Assembly: GCA_028564705.1 (NCBI GenBank)
Contig: JAPXFQ010002620.1
Location: 1,426,001 to 1,490,000, forward strand
Direction: 5' to 3'
From: Apricaphanius iberus
Lineage: Eukaryota; Chordata; Actinopteri; Cyprinodontiformes; Aphaniidae
DNA: 64,000 nt
Shown here: one piece after another, positions 1-38,285 of the stretch
Position numbering within the stretch: position 1 is the first letter of the stretch
Layout: each line of letters begins with the position of its first letter
Program-made: the position numbers and the translations under genes
Notes under the pieces: model-generated
Database searches by the model: none
What the model saw: only the letters and a program-made list of their open reading frames with translations
What the model was told of the DNA's origin: nothing

Positions 1-1808
1 ACCGCCGCTTTAAAGGCAGCAGGAAAAACCTCCGTCTGAAGGGAGCAATTCATAAAGTTTAAAATCTCATCTTTAAAAGAACCATAAAATTGCTTAAAAA
101 CCTGGTGGGAATCGGGTCCAAAGCGCTTGTGGTGGGCCTCACTGAGGAGAAAACTTGATCAAGGGTCCCAGCTTCAACCAGGACAAAACTGTCCAATGTT
201 TCCTCTGGTGAAGGCAGACACTCTGATTTGTCTAAAACCATGTTAGTTTGAGAGGATAAAATATTACATCTGATGGTGTCTACATTCCCTCTGAAGTGGT
301 CTGCAAACTGCTCACAGAGACTGTTTGAGGGGTTTTTCTGAAAAGTATTAAAGGAATGATTAAGAATATTGTCAATGGTGGAGAACTAAATTTTTGGATT
401 ATTTTAATGTTCTGAGATATTTCTGGAAAAGTATTCATTTCTGGAATTTCTTAAAGCGCTATTGTATAATTTGAGATGGTTTATGTATATCTGATGTTCA
501 TTGTAATTTTATTTTTCCTCCATTTCCTTTCTGCCACCCTGCAGCTCCTCTTTAATTTTTTAAGAGCTTCGTTTCTCCATGGTACTGTATGTTTTGAATG
601 TATTTTTACAACTTTAAGTGGAGCCAGCAGGTTGAGAGCAGATTGAATCCTACTGTTAAAATCATTCACGATAAAATCACAGGGGGCATGTAAAGGTACA
701 GGAGGGAACTTTTTAAAAACTTCAAGAAAACCTGCAGCCACTTCAGGGGTTAGATGACGCTTCCTGAAAGTTCTCACAGAGGTCCCTGATTGGATAAAAC
801 TGGTGATTTTGAAAAACACACAGTAGTGGTCAGAGACAGCCAAGTCAACAACAGAGGACACACTGGTGGACAGGCCATATGTGATGACCAAGTCCAGGGT
901 GTGTCCTCTGTTGTGAGTCAGCTGTATGATATGCTGGCAAAAATCCATATAATTTAAAATATTTAAAAAATCTGTTGATAAAGGATCTAAAAGGTTATCT
1001 ATATGTAGATTAAAATCACCAACAAAAATTATCCTTTCATAAGATTTGTGTAAAATTGATAAGAACTCTGAAAATTCTGGAATAAAAAGTGCATTCCTTT
1101 TCGGAGGCCTATAAACTGTGACACATAAAACCTGAGGAGTGCTATAAACAGAGGCAGTGTATTCAAAAGTGGTAAAATGATCAAATAAAACAGGTTTGGT
1201 GGAAAGAGTTGATGAACTAATAAAAGCAGTTCCGCCTCCCCTCTGGCTACTCCTCGTTGAATTAGAAAAGTTATAATTAGGTGGAGAGGCCTCTGTGAGA
1301 ACAGCGGGGGCATCTGCACTCAGCCATGTCTCTGTTAAAAATAAACAATGAAGATTATTATATAAAATCAAATCATTAATTATAAAAGTTTTATTCAGCA
1401 GACAGCGAACATTTAAAAGAGCCATATTAATAGTGGTTGGTGATGGAGTGATTGTATGATTTACTGAATGTGGGATTTTTATTAACCGTTGAAGATTATT
1501 TGGGTTGCATTTTTCAGTTTATGATTATTTCTTCGCTCTCTGCTGATAATAACAAGTATGAATAAAGTGGGGTAAGGTCCAAGTCCGATATGTGAGTTAC
1601 TGTTAAAATGATTGATTGAGTTTATAGGAACAGGGACCAGCTGCACATCAGGATGTTGTGGATGGGGCAGAGAGGACAGGAGCAGTAGGGGCCGGTGTGG
1701 TGGACATGGGTGGGCGAGGGTATGCCAGGCTTAGTGCCAGCATGCGGGTACCTTGTCTAGACAGAGTGTCTGCCTCACGGACTAAAACTAGCAGCTGGTT
1801 CCACAGGA
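1..1808 (-). mobile_element. L2-like LINE fragment, antisense, running off the window start
   Basis: On the minus strand this reads upstream ORF (about 1808-1630), apurinic endonuclease (1425-481), a linker (about 430-60), then the start of reverse transcriptase at the window edge. Linker peptides such as VRPTTSALDPIPT and the final ...EVFPAAFKAAV match L2/CR1-clade LINEs of fish. Frameshifts and stops separate the blocks, so it is inactive. It lies in the presumed intron 5 of pygm in antisense orientation. The 5' limit is approximate. Confidence 0.8.
481..1425 (-). pseudogene. LINE APE-type endonuclease domain (remnant)
   Basis: Open frame of 314 residues with the endonuclease/exonuclease/phosphatase fold motifs in order: FLTETWL near residue 30, YRPPKRN near 105, VGDFNLH near 138 and VSDHYCVFF near 195. 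In LINEs this domain nicks target DNA to prime reverse transcription. It stops before the RT domain, whose start is in another frame, so the element is broken. Part of the L2-like fragment at 1-1808. Confidence 0.8.
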
Positions 1809-1814
1809 GAGTAT

Positions 1815-2165
1815 GGGTGCACCGATCCGACTTTTTCAGTCCTGATACGATACCGATGATTGGGATTTGGGTTTCTCTCGATTACCCGATACCGATCCAA
1901 TACTATTGTTGCATTAGTAAACTGCATAACTTCCACCTCATACTTTTTCTTGAAGAGACTAAAGGCACCAGACTTTACCAACTAAACATAACCAACACAA
2001 AATAGTAGATGTAAAATTACCACAAAACTAAAATGTCAAATGAAAAACGTACCTTTTTTGTGAATTTTTGCAGATTTTTAAAATTTTTAGTATCGGTTAA
2101 TGGTTTCAGGTTAACTTTAACGATACATGTACACTAGACTGTATCGGGGCCGATACCCGATACCG
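1815..2165. repeat. hAT-like MITE rich in (C)CGATACCGAT motifs
   Basis: Opens with GGGTGCACCGATCCGAC and contains many copies of CCGATACCGAT/ATCGG near both ends, with an AT-rich core. This is a common non-autonomous fish repeat class. Related copies lie at 28703-29023 and 54359-54700. The right end abuts another repeat and no target duplication is readable here. Confidence 0.6.
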
Positions 2166-2265
2166 TCTAAGGTTCTCAACCTTTTTGGGGTCCTGTTCCC
2201 CCTGCATATTTTTGATCAACTCTGTGGAGTATTATGTAAGGATTTATGAACCCGTCAAAATGACG
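2166..2265. repeat. hAT-like terminal fragment (GGTTCTCAACCTTTTTGGGG type)
   Basis: The stretch from 2171 carries GGTTCTCAACCTTTTTGGGG, the terminal sequence of a widespread vertebrate hAT (Charlie-like) MITE. Only one end is recognisable; the rest decays into the intron. Confidence 0.45.
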
Positions 2266-5200
2266 GACGCTGAAAAAAAATCTAACGCCACCTCTGGCCC
2301 AGATATTTATAAATGCCTGTCTTTGAAATAACTCAACTGAGGCGTTGGACTCACTCACCCTCACCGTCATGCAGTGATGTGGAAATGTTTTTAATATATA
2401 CAAAAGAATCCGGGTGGCTGAAGGACAAACGTTAAGATTGTCTCAGACTGATTGGACATGCCGGCCGCACGCATCTGTTAACCCGCTGAGCAAAGACAAA
2501 ATGTGTGAAAGGTCAAACAGCAACGGGGAGTTACTATTCACCACATGTTCAAAGATAATTAGAACCAATCGGAGCTTAACATCTCTGTTCTTAGAATGAC
2601 TTTTGTGAAACCATGTCTGTGGTTCCTCAGACCTGCTTCATGTTTAGTGTCTAAAAAAAGTCTGTTGACAATGACCAGTTTTTGAACTCTTACAGCTAGA
2701 AGTTCTGGGAGGGAAACATAAACTGTTTTCTACCTTGATTATCTGTAGATTTGTTTCTTGATGCTTCAACGATTGTAAAGAACACAATCCTTTTTAATAT
2801 TTACAGTTGAACCTTTCCTCTTTATAACCTTGACGGTTCCCTCAGAAAGGCTGGATATGAACTTCTTGCTTTCTCATTGTTTGGATGATAACAGTGTGTT
2901 TGTTTCTGACACCAGCACGTCTGTGGGGTTAAGACCCGTGTCGTTTTCTGCTCTCAGGTTCAACTGTTTATTGCCGTGATCTTTGAGCCACTTTGATCCT
3001 GTTCAGACCTTATAAACCTCAGTATGAGCGATAACACCAGGCATTAAGATCTGTCCTCAGTATTCAGTTCACTGTTACTCTCTTGATCTGTTAATGAACA
3101 CACTGTAAGTGTCATGATCTGAGACACTTAAAAAAATGTTGAAGATTTATTTCTAAATGAATGAGTTGGAGTTTGTTAGTAGAGATTTTCTGCTGTGTCT
3201 TCAGGAATATTTGATCTGGATTATTTTCATGATTGCAGGGTAAACAGACTGAGCTTTTAGCAGCAGTGACTGACAGCTAGGAAGGGGTGGCGTCCAGTAT
3301 GTGAGCACGTGTCCAGAATGTTGGGGATAGACTAATGGATGGAGAGCGGGCAGGCGATTGAAAAAGGTTGGAATCAAGCGGTGCGGGAAGCCAGGTGAAT
3401 TGTGCAGAATTGTGAGGCTTGGTGCTGGATGGTTGTCCTACTGATCTGATCAGGCAGATCATCCTCAGATGTGGAAGCTGCTAGTGATGGTAATGTGAAG
3501 CCTTTTCAACCAATGAAGCTTTCAATCCAATTGTATTGAAAAAAAGGTTCATTGCTCGATGCTTCATAACTCTACGAGGACATCTGCTGGTGAAGACTTG
3601 TATTGTAAATGTTTTCACAACCAACTGCACTTTGTTGAAGATGAATTGTGGATTCAACTTTATGGATAAATAAATAATTCAAAAAGGGCATGGTATGTTA
3701 CACATGAAATTAAATCCAATAAAATCAGTGTCCCTTGTGTGAATATTTGAGTTCAGTTAATCGTGGCGGATATGAAGGAGTCTCATCATTGGCATTTGGT
3801 ATTGTAAGCCAGTTACTGGTTACAAATAACGGACTGCACCTACAAAACCTAACAGTTTTTTTTAAAAGGATGGCTTTTAATGGGATTAATCTGTAATTAT
3901 TTAATTTAGTCCACACATATTCACATCATGTACTTTTTGGAATTATTCTTTTCACATAGCTATCCATTAAATTATGTTTTTAAATTAGAAGGCGTAATAT
4001 ATTTATTTATCCCTACCTCCTTCCTACATGTACATGTAGCTCACTTTATGCATGCTTTTACAAAATTAGTGTAATACAATAACAAAACAACTTTGTTTCA
4101 CAGTAAAAAGAATCGAACATACCAAAGTCGAAGATTTCTTGCGAATTAAACATGTAAAGCTAAACTGTAAACCTATTCAAAAAAATGTTTACCAAATATT
4201 TTTATTCATTACAAAGAAAGTAAAAATATGATTCAAAACCAGAATTTATTGAAATTATAATGAATGAGAAATGAATGAGCTGACTAAAAAGTTCATTTCC
4301 ATGTATGGCATGATGCTCAATATTGTACTACTTACTATAAAGGTACTTCACTAGACCGTAAAATTTTGAAAAACTTGTTTAGAGAAATTAATTAGTAAAA
4401 TTCCCCATATCTTAGAATGCCATTTATTTTTTAATTTTTTTAAATTTTTTGCTACTTAACAACTTCTGAGGCAAATTATCTAAGCATCTTAATACCACAA
4501 ACACCAACAACAGTGCATCCCTTTTCAGGACTCAGGAAGATTTGAACCAGTGTCTGAAGCAGTCACATGGGTGTGTGTGAGAAACAGAGAAACGGTCACG
4601 TGACTATAAGCAGAGGAATCAAGCTCCGACACAGTGCTCCACTTTGCAGTGCTTCGCTTTTCTGATACAAGCTTTAAATCTCGGGTGTCATAGGTAACAT
4701 CACTAGAAGCTGAATCATAACGGTAACCTCCCTCAGCAGAGTGGCAATAATGGCACCTACAGGTCCACTGATGTTTTTGTAATCAGCCTTAAATCAAATC
4801 AAAATGAGATTATTCAGATTCAGATTGACTTGAAGGATATTTTGTGGAGCTATTTGGTGAACGTGTGTGAAGGATGCTGAAGGTTTGAAGCCATTACTAG
4901 CCTTGCTGTAAAGAAGCTCTCAGCTCTACACCCCTACATTTTGCACAGAGCTTTGTGGAGAAATGTCCTCCCTGAATTGTACAGCTCAGTTTCATAATTA
5001 ATTATGAGTATATTTTTCACTACTTTACAACAGGTTGCCTAATTTGAAGAAGCACAAACATCCTCATTTCAGAAAAAACTCGACCCCATACGCCACTTGG
5101 TAACCTTCTCAATATAATCCAAACTTGGGAAAGGAATGTCTAATTTTTATTGCAATTAAAAGTTTGTCTCTGATTCAAACAAGGCTGTTTATTAGTCAGA

Positions 5201-7184
5201 TAATTGTTTTTAACCTTTAAGTGTCCAGTTAATAACTCTGCTGCTTAAGTGGCGTCATGTCATAGGAGTGGATGTGTGCTGGAGCCCGGACCGATTCTCT
5301 TTCAGAACATTTTAAATCTATTCACACAGATTAGATGGGATTATCCAGAACAGGTGTGTCTTCATCATGTTTGCGGTGTGACACATTCTCAGATCATCAT
5401 CGGCTTGTTGCTGGGTTGTAGAAAGGAGTTACTGTTTGAGGTTTTTCTTATGCTGCTCTGCTCCAACCAGCAGCTCCACACAGCTCAAGATGTGATATTT
5501 CACTGGGCTCCTTGTAGTGCTCAGTTTTTCTAGACGTCTCAGCTGAAAATTGTTCATCACAGAAAGAGCAGTAGCATTCTGATGCCCACCTCTGGAGTTC
5601 CTGCTAACTTTCACTGTCTGTGATATGTTTCCTGGTCAGTAGTGGCTTTTCCCTCAGCCTCGTTCTGTGTGCCGATGCACTCTACACAATAATCCATGTT
5701 TCCATCAATCCAGTTGTATTGGATTGATCAGGACTTTAGAGAGATTTCAACATTTTTATTTTTATTCCAGACAACTGCAAAGCTTGAATTCAACGTGAAT
5801 TGACTTGTTGCTGAAAGTGTGCTATACTACTAAGTTTACCTTGCCTATGGTTGTGAAATCTGGAGCATAAATGTGAAATGGATGTTATTTAGTACAAAGT
5901 TTTGGGGCAATTTGATAAAACAAAAAAAACACACTGGATTTTTTGGTGATGTTTAATATCCTGCAAAAAAATTCCTAAGGCGAGACACAACCTCCTGACT
6001 CTGTTAGCTGTGAAAAGCCAAATAATACTGAGAACAAGCTTTTTACAGCTGGATGAATCTGTTCTGTTGTTAATCAGTACAGTGGCAATAAAAGCCGGTC
6101 TACCAAAGTCTTATCAGGAAATTTACCCAACCTTGGACCAGAGGTGGGAATTGTGGCTTCAACAAGTCAACTCTATGCCGTGTTTTTTCTTCTGCTCAGC
6201 CACTGAAGCAGGTGATTCCAATAGGCGCAGTGAATCCACCTGGTTTAGTTTCTGAGAAGAATAAAAACATGGCATGAAGTTGACTTTTTGAAGCCATAAT
6301 TCCCAGCTCTGCTTGGAACCGTATGATACAGCAGCGCTGCCTTGTCGGCTCTTATTGACCCGGTCATTTAGGACACTAGAATCTTTTTTGGTTTCAACAG
6401 ACTAGCTTTACATTTTATTTACAGATGTTCAATAGATTACAAATTACTAATTCAGGGCAAAGTTAGTTGAATGTTTGCACAATTATAAATGACTAACCTT
6501 CAAATGCATATAGTTTCTTGTAGATCTTGTTTTGTTAACATGCATAGACTACATATTGATTATTCCTCCCTTCTATCTGAGACAGACTTCAGTTTTCTCT
6601 CCCATCTAGGGCGTCCATAAATATTACCAAGTAAGAATTATTTTAGGCTATAAACATGATAAAGAATACACTTGTCAATCATTTTGACCTATGGGTAAAA
6701 AAAAATCCAGTCATAATTTATTTTTAGTCTTCATTTTTTTTAAATGTCATTCATTAATATTTAATTTGCATTTATTTTAATTAATATTTAATCTGAACAT
6801 GCTGAACTAAGAATCCACCTGGTGCCCCAAACATCAAGCATATTAATAAGCTACATGTACTAATTCTGAACATTTCACCTGCTGTGGCCTAAACACTTTC
6901 ACTAGTGCGTAATGGAGGCTGACTGTGTGCTCTGTGGCCACATTGGAGACAGGAATTACCAACACAGCTACTGCCAAAGTTTTGAAATCGGTGAACATTT
7001 CTCCAATTGAAATGATCAGAATTCAGCGAGTCTCTGAACAAACTTTTTCCTGGAGAAAATCCTGCAGCATGCCCTCCTTCTGCCTCAGCGGTTACACTGC
7101 AGTGGATCTGTCCCTGCCCGTCTGCGTGTGGCGCTGTAACGGATGTTCGGCATGCTCTCTGATAGCGACATGCATGGAGTACGG
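2266..7184. other. Presumed pygm intron 5, no gene seen
   Basis: AT-rich. I find no exon-like match to phosphorylase residues 1-220 on either strand. A MITE-like piece lies near 3490-3600 (repeated GAAGC around CATTGG/TCGATGC) and a worn L2 3' tail near 5800-5860. Short open frames here (for example 5249-5533, 6010-6255, 6925-7197) have no recognisable domains. Confidence 0.5.
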
Positions 7185-7607
7185 TGTTCAGGTCTGAGAC
7201 GATCCTCAGATGCTCTCATTGGAATCTTTTCTTTATTGGTAGATATTTTTACATTTTTTCCGCCCACATGACATGATTTTATTTTATGCTCCAATAACTG
7301 CTTCCTTTTAATAATGGTTATTGCTAAATGTTTTAATTGATTCTTGTGTTTCATCAATTATTAATTTTCATAATTTTACGTAAGATTTCTCTTATAAATG
7401 TTCGTACATAATTTTTCGTTTGTTTTTTATGCTTTTCCTAAATTGTTTCAAATGCTAAATGTTCTCTTTTATTGTTTACTGTTCGTAATTTTCATACTTG
7501 TATCATATATTTGGATTCCAAATCATGTAAAGCACCTTGAATCGCCTTGTGTTGAATGTGTGCTATACAAATAAAATTGCCTCGCCTTGCCTTGATTTAG
7601 TTACCTC
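7185..7607 (+). mobile_element. L2-type LINE 3' tail, sense orientation
   Basis: The end reads AAGCACCTTGAATCGCC, then GCTATACAAATAAAATTGCC and short tandem TTGCC/CTTGC units, the usual 3' terminus of fish L2 elements. Upstream sequence is AT-rich 3' UTR with no coding left. The left limit is approximate. Confidence 0.65.
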
Positions 7608-8198
7608 TGCTCCGTGAAAAAAATGGAATATAACTGCGGGTCTGCAGCAGGTCGTCAGTGGTGTGAATAGTAATCTGTCAAAATGACTGACGTTCCTCAA
7701 AATTTCCTGTCACCGTTTAAGAAATGGTCAAAGACGAAAAACTGTCTGGCTAATGCAACCCCACCTTAAAAATTAAGAAGAGCCAGAGTTAGAACAAGGA
7801 ACATATCTGTTTAAACTGTAACAGTGGCATAAATAACTACATTTTGGAAATAATTTCATTGGGGCTTAATGTTCAAATACCTAACACCCTTCTCTAGTCA
7901 TTTCCACACACCATCACAATACTCCTACTGAAAGAAACATGGGAACGTTAAAGATGTAACAACTGTGTTTTGGTGGGGATTTTCCTTGAATTCAGAATAA
8001 CTGGAAAAATCCTAATTTAGGTCTAGAAATGCAAATACCGTATGAGTGGTTACTATGATTCATACTGTTTGCTAATAATGGAAAGGTCATGTTAAATCCT
8101 TTTCTCACTTTGATCCCACAGATCCAACCAATCTTTTCCGTTTTAGCAGACTGCTCCAAGTAACAAACAGAGTTCTGGTTTCTGTTGTTTCAACCCAG

Positions 8199-32729
<24,531 letters not shown>

Positions 32730-33630
32730 AGCTGCTTCTGCCCCCCACTGTAGCCCACCGTGTGCTTAGACCCAACCTGTAGCCTCTTTTCTTTACACTG
32801 TGACATTACAGGATCAGCGTCTGTCTAGCCTCTTCTCTAAAATCCTGTTTTCTCTCTTCACTGGATAAAACAACTTTATAGGGAGGGAGGGACTCTTGCT
32901 TTTACCTTTTGAACTGGTTATATTTTCTTTTTTTTCCCAGTAAGATGATAGAAAGGGTTTTTAACTCTAGTTGTTGAAAACATTCTTGATCTGAAGCTTG
33001 ATTATTAACAGTAAAGATTTTCTTCTCTTAGAGCTTTTGGTTAAACACAGGAACATTTTGACCTGGATTCCATCATTTCTCCTCAAAAAGCCAGCAGATT
33101 AACCTCATCACTGTTCTTCCAAACCTGTTATGTCTTCATATAGGGAGGGGTCAGAGGGCAACGCAGCAATGTGACATGTTGTGACTGGATGGTTTTAAAG
33201 AAAGCCATTTTCCATATTTTGCAGCACGACCATATTTATGTGAAGAAAGAGATATTGAGTGTTTAATGTTTTATGGTGTTAGCTGAATGTAATCAGTTCT
33301 CTGTAAAGATATTAATAAACTATAGAGGAGAGCTATATTTAGTTGTGATGTTGTCAGCATGTTTGTGTGGCTCATTCATCTTCTGTCTCCCTAACCGTGA
33401 TCTGTGTTAGAAAATAAAACTGCCTTGTTTAGCGGAGTTTTCCGTCAGAAGATGTTTCTAATATCACCTGTTCTTATGTGTGAAACATAGCTGAGTCCAC
33501 CACACTGTACTGTACCAGCATTGATGTACTGTAACTTCATTCTGTTGTACTTGTACAACTTGCACTTGCCTGTCTGCTGCAAAACAGACATACACAAGAA
33601 GAAATCTGCTTTATTTAGTTTAATAAATGA
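32730..33630 (+). other. pygm: pygm 3' UTR and candidate poly(A) signals
   Basis: Follows the TAA. AATAAA hexamers occur at 33314-33319, 33413-33418 and 33622-33627. The first or second would give a 3' UTR of roughly 600-700 nt. The 5' edge is certain; the actual end cannot be chosen from sequence alone. Confidence 0.6.
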
Positions 33631-36600
33631 TTGAACCTGGATATAACCTTGATGTTACAACTCTGTACTGATAAGGACTGATATTTATAAAACTCATGAA
33701 ATTGAATCCAACATGTTATAGCAGGGGGACTTCTTTTTTCATGCCAATGGACACAAAAGTATATACATATTTTTTTTATTAATTTTTTGAATGTATTGTA
33801 AAACAACTGATCAGCAAGACAAAATGGGGCCTCAGAACAAGATTTGAAAAATTCAAAAGCGGTGACAAAACCGAAGCAGCTTGTTGAGCTTTAAAGGGAA
33901 CATTTGACTCTTTTTAAATTAATTATAAAAGGTTTATTATCAGTACAAAAATATGTTAAGTTCTGCACTAGCCCCAGCTCAACTCTTGATCATTTCAGTC
34001 CCTTCTAGGAAGAGCCCTTTAGAGGGCCCGGTTACTCTTATGCAAATGAATGGTTGCAGACGCCCCCCCAGATAGGCATTCTGTAATATTTGCGGACAAT
34101 TCAATATAGGCCTAACCATAGTTGTCTTTTCAAATACACGCCTTTTTTACAAGAACATTGCCTTTGGGCTGCTTTCACACAGCAAGAAAGGTACCAGAGT
34201 GTCTGAGGGGTTGTATCTGTATAGGAAGTTAACAGTGCAGCAAGCGTGTGTATGTCATTTTCCCAGTCATTCTTGCAAAGAGGGCTGACGAAACAGCACA
34301 GCGCTCAGTCCCTGTCTTTTCGGAAAAAAAAAAAGCGAAAGGAGTGTGAAGCAAGTTTGATATATACAACATATATGTCATCAATGTGTGCACCCACAGC
34401 TTTCCTTGTCTGGAACTTTACCTGACATTCTGAATGCAAACAACCTACCGTGACAAGTCCACTCTTGCTACTAGGGGGTCAGGCGATAATAAACCGGTAG
34501 AGTTCTCCACACAGAGTCTGGAAGTTTGCGTTCAGACTCAAAAGTAAAACGGACAAAGTCTGGAAAATTACAGTTTTTGATGGCCTGTTTGAAAGGGCCT
34601 ATAGAGGAAAGAGAGTTATGAGTTTTTAATTAGCCAACACGTACTTCATGGAGTTTTCACCAGTTCCAAACATCCCACACCATCATTTAGTTCTGGCAGC
34701 ACAGGACTAGATAAACGACTATTTTCTGTGCACTGATTACTCCACTATATATTGCATCAGTGTGTTGTTTTTTTAAGGTGGCGCAGGCACATTTATTAGT
34801 GTATATTAGGGGGAAACATAAATGTTACATGGCCTTTATTTGTTTAGTGCTTTGCTTAGTCCCTATGGACCCTAAAGCATTTCACACTACATTCACACAC
34901 TGGTCTTTGTAAAACAAGACTGCAAAGAAATCGTAGAATGCGATTTGACAACATATCATATTTTATATTTAAATTTTTATGCGCAGCACACAATTTAAGC
35001 ATGCTACAGTGGCTAATAATTTTATTCACTTAAAACCAAACTGTAGCACAAATTTGTGCAATTTAAAGCCCTTTCTGGTATTATCTAGATGCTAGCATGG
35101 GGATGCTATATCTTGTCCTATTTATTTAAAGATGACAGATGGTTAACAGCTCTGCTCCTGCTTGTATGGTCCTAGGTGTAAATCCTTCAACAAAACATGC
35201 TATATCACTGTTTCCAGGATAAACTCATAGTCCCAAACAACCTATGTGTAGATGTTATTCAGTCTGTCTTCTCTTGGCCTGATCGAAACTTAGCATACAA
35301 CTATACTTGATGATATGGGGTGACTAATTTGCAGCTTCTTCCTGACCTTTACGAGAGCGGACGCTTTTCTCCCCTTTTCGTGTCTTAACCGGTGCTCTCT
35401 GTCCCGTCTGAGCCGTTTTTTAGGATCACCTCTGCATTTTTCTCTGCATTTCTGTAATTACAGAATTAGTAAGCTGCAGTGGTGTACCGAGCTTTTCCAG
35501 TGTGGGAGATGTATGTTTTTTTGTTTTTGTTTTTTTTTACAATAAAACCGATAGATACAAAGACTAATGGCCAGTAACAGCTGGGGTTGAACTCTCTGCT
35601 CCTCTTAACCATTTCATCTTCATCCTTTTGCCCTCTTACCTCTCCCTCACTCTGTTCCTCTTGTCTGCCTTTTCTTCCCTCTTCATCGTTGTCTTCCTCA
35701 TTCCTGGCCGCATCCTCACATAAAGTCTAATCAAAACATTTGAAATAAGATATTTTATCTGATATAAAAACACCAGACACACGTGTGCACCTGGGATGGA
35801 CATAAGTACCATCCAGAATACAAACACACAAAAATGGTCTCTCTTCCTCCATAGAACTGTCAACTTCACTTACAAGAATTCTCTTGAAAAAGGTGTAAGT
35901 TTTTTCCTACCTCTTTTTCTGAATCTTAATGATTCTGCGTGACAAAAAGACAAAGGTAAACTTGATAGTGACATGGGTCTGACAGGACTGTGACTAAATA
36001 TTGATTATTTGCACCTTGAAAAGGGGAGATAAACAACCAAAAAAAACAACAACCCACAAAGCCTCTGGTGGTATGAATAATGTCAAAATTACTGTTTTTA
36101 AACATTTAAATAATATCCACTTTTTTGTTGTTTGCATACTTGTTAAAGAACTGTGACATAATTTCTCACCCTTTTCTCCTCAACAGGGAGGTACAATAAA
36201 ACAACAGATAAGTAACCACAAAGTATTCAGCTAATGAACAATCAATCCTCAAAATATCCAATAAACCAATAAATATGTCGTTTATCAATGACTGTTTGTC
36301 CCTCCTTGTCAGTTTCCTTTCTACTGCATGCCACACATACAATCACATTCAGCTCCTGAACAATATTCCAATTAGTCTAAAAAAAGAAATATAATACAGA
36401 AGACACTCGAATTATCAACAAAACATAAAAAGAACATCTTCCCAAGCACATATCAAGCTTATTTAAATATCTAAAAGATATAAACACTCATTCTAAGTAC
36501 CTGAAAAAGTGAGATGTTAAATCTGCCTCCTCTCTCTCCTCCATTTCAAACATGACACCGACTTTGAGTGTGACAGGTTGATGATTGGCTGTTTTGCCTT

Positions 36601-36970
36601 AGGTATGTTAGATTTATATGTCAGTCGTCCCCAGGGTGCGGGAACTTATGAGCAGCCAGAGAAACAAGAATGATTGCTGTAAGTAGTTTGTGCAAAAACT
36701 GCAGAAACTTAATGCAATTGATCAAATATTCTCAAATCGGAGGGCTGGTTTGGGGGCCCCTCCTGTCCGAGAAGAACGTTCCCCAGGGGTTACAACAAAG
36801 ATTCCTGGGTAAAGAGAGATATCTTGTGCCTTTCTCTACTTCCTGTGGAAGATGTTGAATATATTTATAAAATTGGAATTCTGGTAATTGGATTTCTAAA
36901 GTTTGGAATGGTTGGATCCTGGGATATCCAAAATTTGGACAGGGCATATTGCACAAAAGTAGGATTAAGA
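33631..36970. other. Intergenic region, no gene recognised
   Basis: AT-rich. A SINE-like piece lies at 34838-34915 (TTTATTTGTTTAGTGCTTTG ... TTTCACACTACATTCACACA). Open frames such as 35636-35869 and 36732-36956 show no domain. Nothing else recognised. Confidence 0.45.
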
Positions 36971-36974
36971 CATC

Positions 36975-38285
36975 CAGGGGTGTATTCCACGAAGCAAGCT
37001 TATTCCAAAAGCCAGGCTTAGTTTGACAATCCAGATTTGGTTTGACAAACTAGGCTAACCTGAAGCCCTGATCATTCACCAAGGCAACATATACTCTAAG
37101 ACAAGTCATTAGCTCGATCAAAAGCCTGGACGATCCAGGGCTTGTCTCCGTCCCCATACCCACCTGCCAATATAAAGCAGTTGCAGCAGCTGCAGTTTTG
37201 TTTTTGGTGGTTAAACTATGCAATGGAATGTAGGGTTTATCTTTTAAAATGCTGTTCTAATTAGATTTTACTTTTACTGTTTTCAAGAACATTATGTTAT
37301 TTAATATTCACTTGCAACCAGAAGCTTTTTGTTCCATCCATGTCACTTTCGACACCAAGTGTCATTAACAATTAACCTACAAATAAATCACTTTTTGTCA
37401 CAGACTGAACCATAAAATCATTGTGCAGTCTTGTCTAATAGACTTATAGTACCTTGTGAATTAGAATGCTGTACTGATGTAACTTTATATTTTGAAGACT
37501 TGAATCTGTTCTTATTTAATTGTTAAATATTTTTAGCTTCATCCTTTGACAACAGCCTCAACAGTCTCTGGGCTCCTCTAGCAGCCGTCTCCTTGTCATC
37601 CCCAAAGTCAGGACACGATCTCATGATGAGGCGTCTTTCCATCATTATGGCCCTCACCTCTGGAACAGGCTGCCAGAGGACCTCAGGGCCGCAGAGAAAG
37701 TTCATGTTTTTAAGAGCAGGATTAAGACTCACCTTTTTAACCGAGCTTATAACTGATTAATATTTATTAATATCTGTTTAATCGCTCCGCATGCTTTACC
37801 TGATTTAATTTTAAGTTTAGCTTTTAACTGATTATTATTTATTGTTAATCCTCTTTGCATTTTAATTTTATCCTAACTTATTGTTTTACACGCTATCATT
37901 TAAAACTTTATCAGTCTTAAGATTTTTATAATTTTTTTACTACTTAATCTAATTTTCTATTGTTTATTTTCTATTTTAAATTATTTTAATCTTCCTCCCA
38001 GTGTTTCCTCTTTGGGGGCCCTCTTCCTCGGGGTGGTGGTCGGGGTCATTTTAAAGCTATAAAGCACTTTGAGAAGCTGTGGTTTGAAAAGCCCGTTATA
38101 AATCAAATTTGATCTGATGATTTGATTAATCCTTGATTGAATCAGCGTGATTTGAAATCAGCTGAGCTTCATTGATGGAACCGAATAAGCCTGCAGTGAA
38201 CGGACCGAACAGTTACACTAATTCAAGCAAGGATATTTTAAATGAGTCTCGATTTCTTGAGCTTGCTTCTTGGAATAAACCCCAG
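36975..38285. mobile_element. DNA element with ~26-bp TIRs, interrupted by an L2 tail
   Basis: Left end CCAGGGGTGTATTCCACGAA then GCAAGCTT; right end GAGCTTGCTTCTTGGAATAA then ACCCCAGG, its reverse complement with about four mismatches. Interior outside the L2 tail is non-coding. The target duplication is not readable, so the superfamily is not fixed. Confidence 0.55.
37525..38125 (+). mobile_element. L2-like LINE 3' end (ORF2 C-terminus plus 3' UTR)
   Basis: Plus strand codes for KVRTRSHDEASFHHYGPHLW then NRLPEDLRAAEKVHVFKSRI and KTHLFNRAYN before a stop at 37753, the conserved C-terminus of L2 ORF2. It continues to a tail with AAAGCTATAAAGCACTTTGA and TTATAAATCAAATTTGAT. It lies inside the TIR element 36975-38285, so it inserted later. 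Confidence 0.75.

Noticed and set aside
1..8198. Phosphorylase exons 1-5 inside the window
   Set aside because: I looked for the expected peptides (for example the GLGNGGLGRLAACFLDS region) on the plus strand and found none; they should be upstream.
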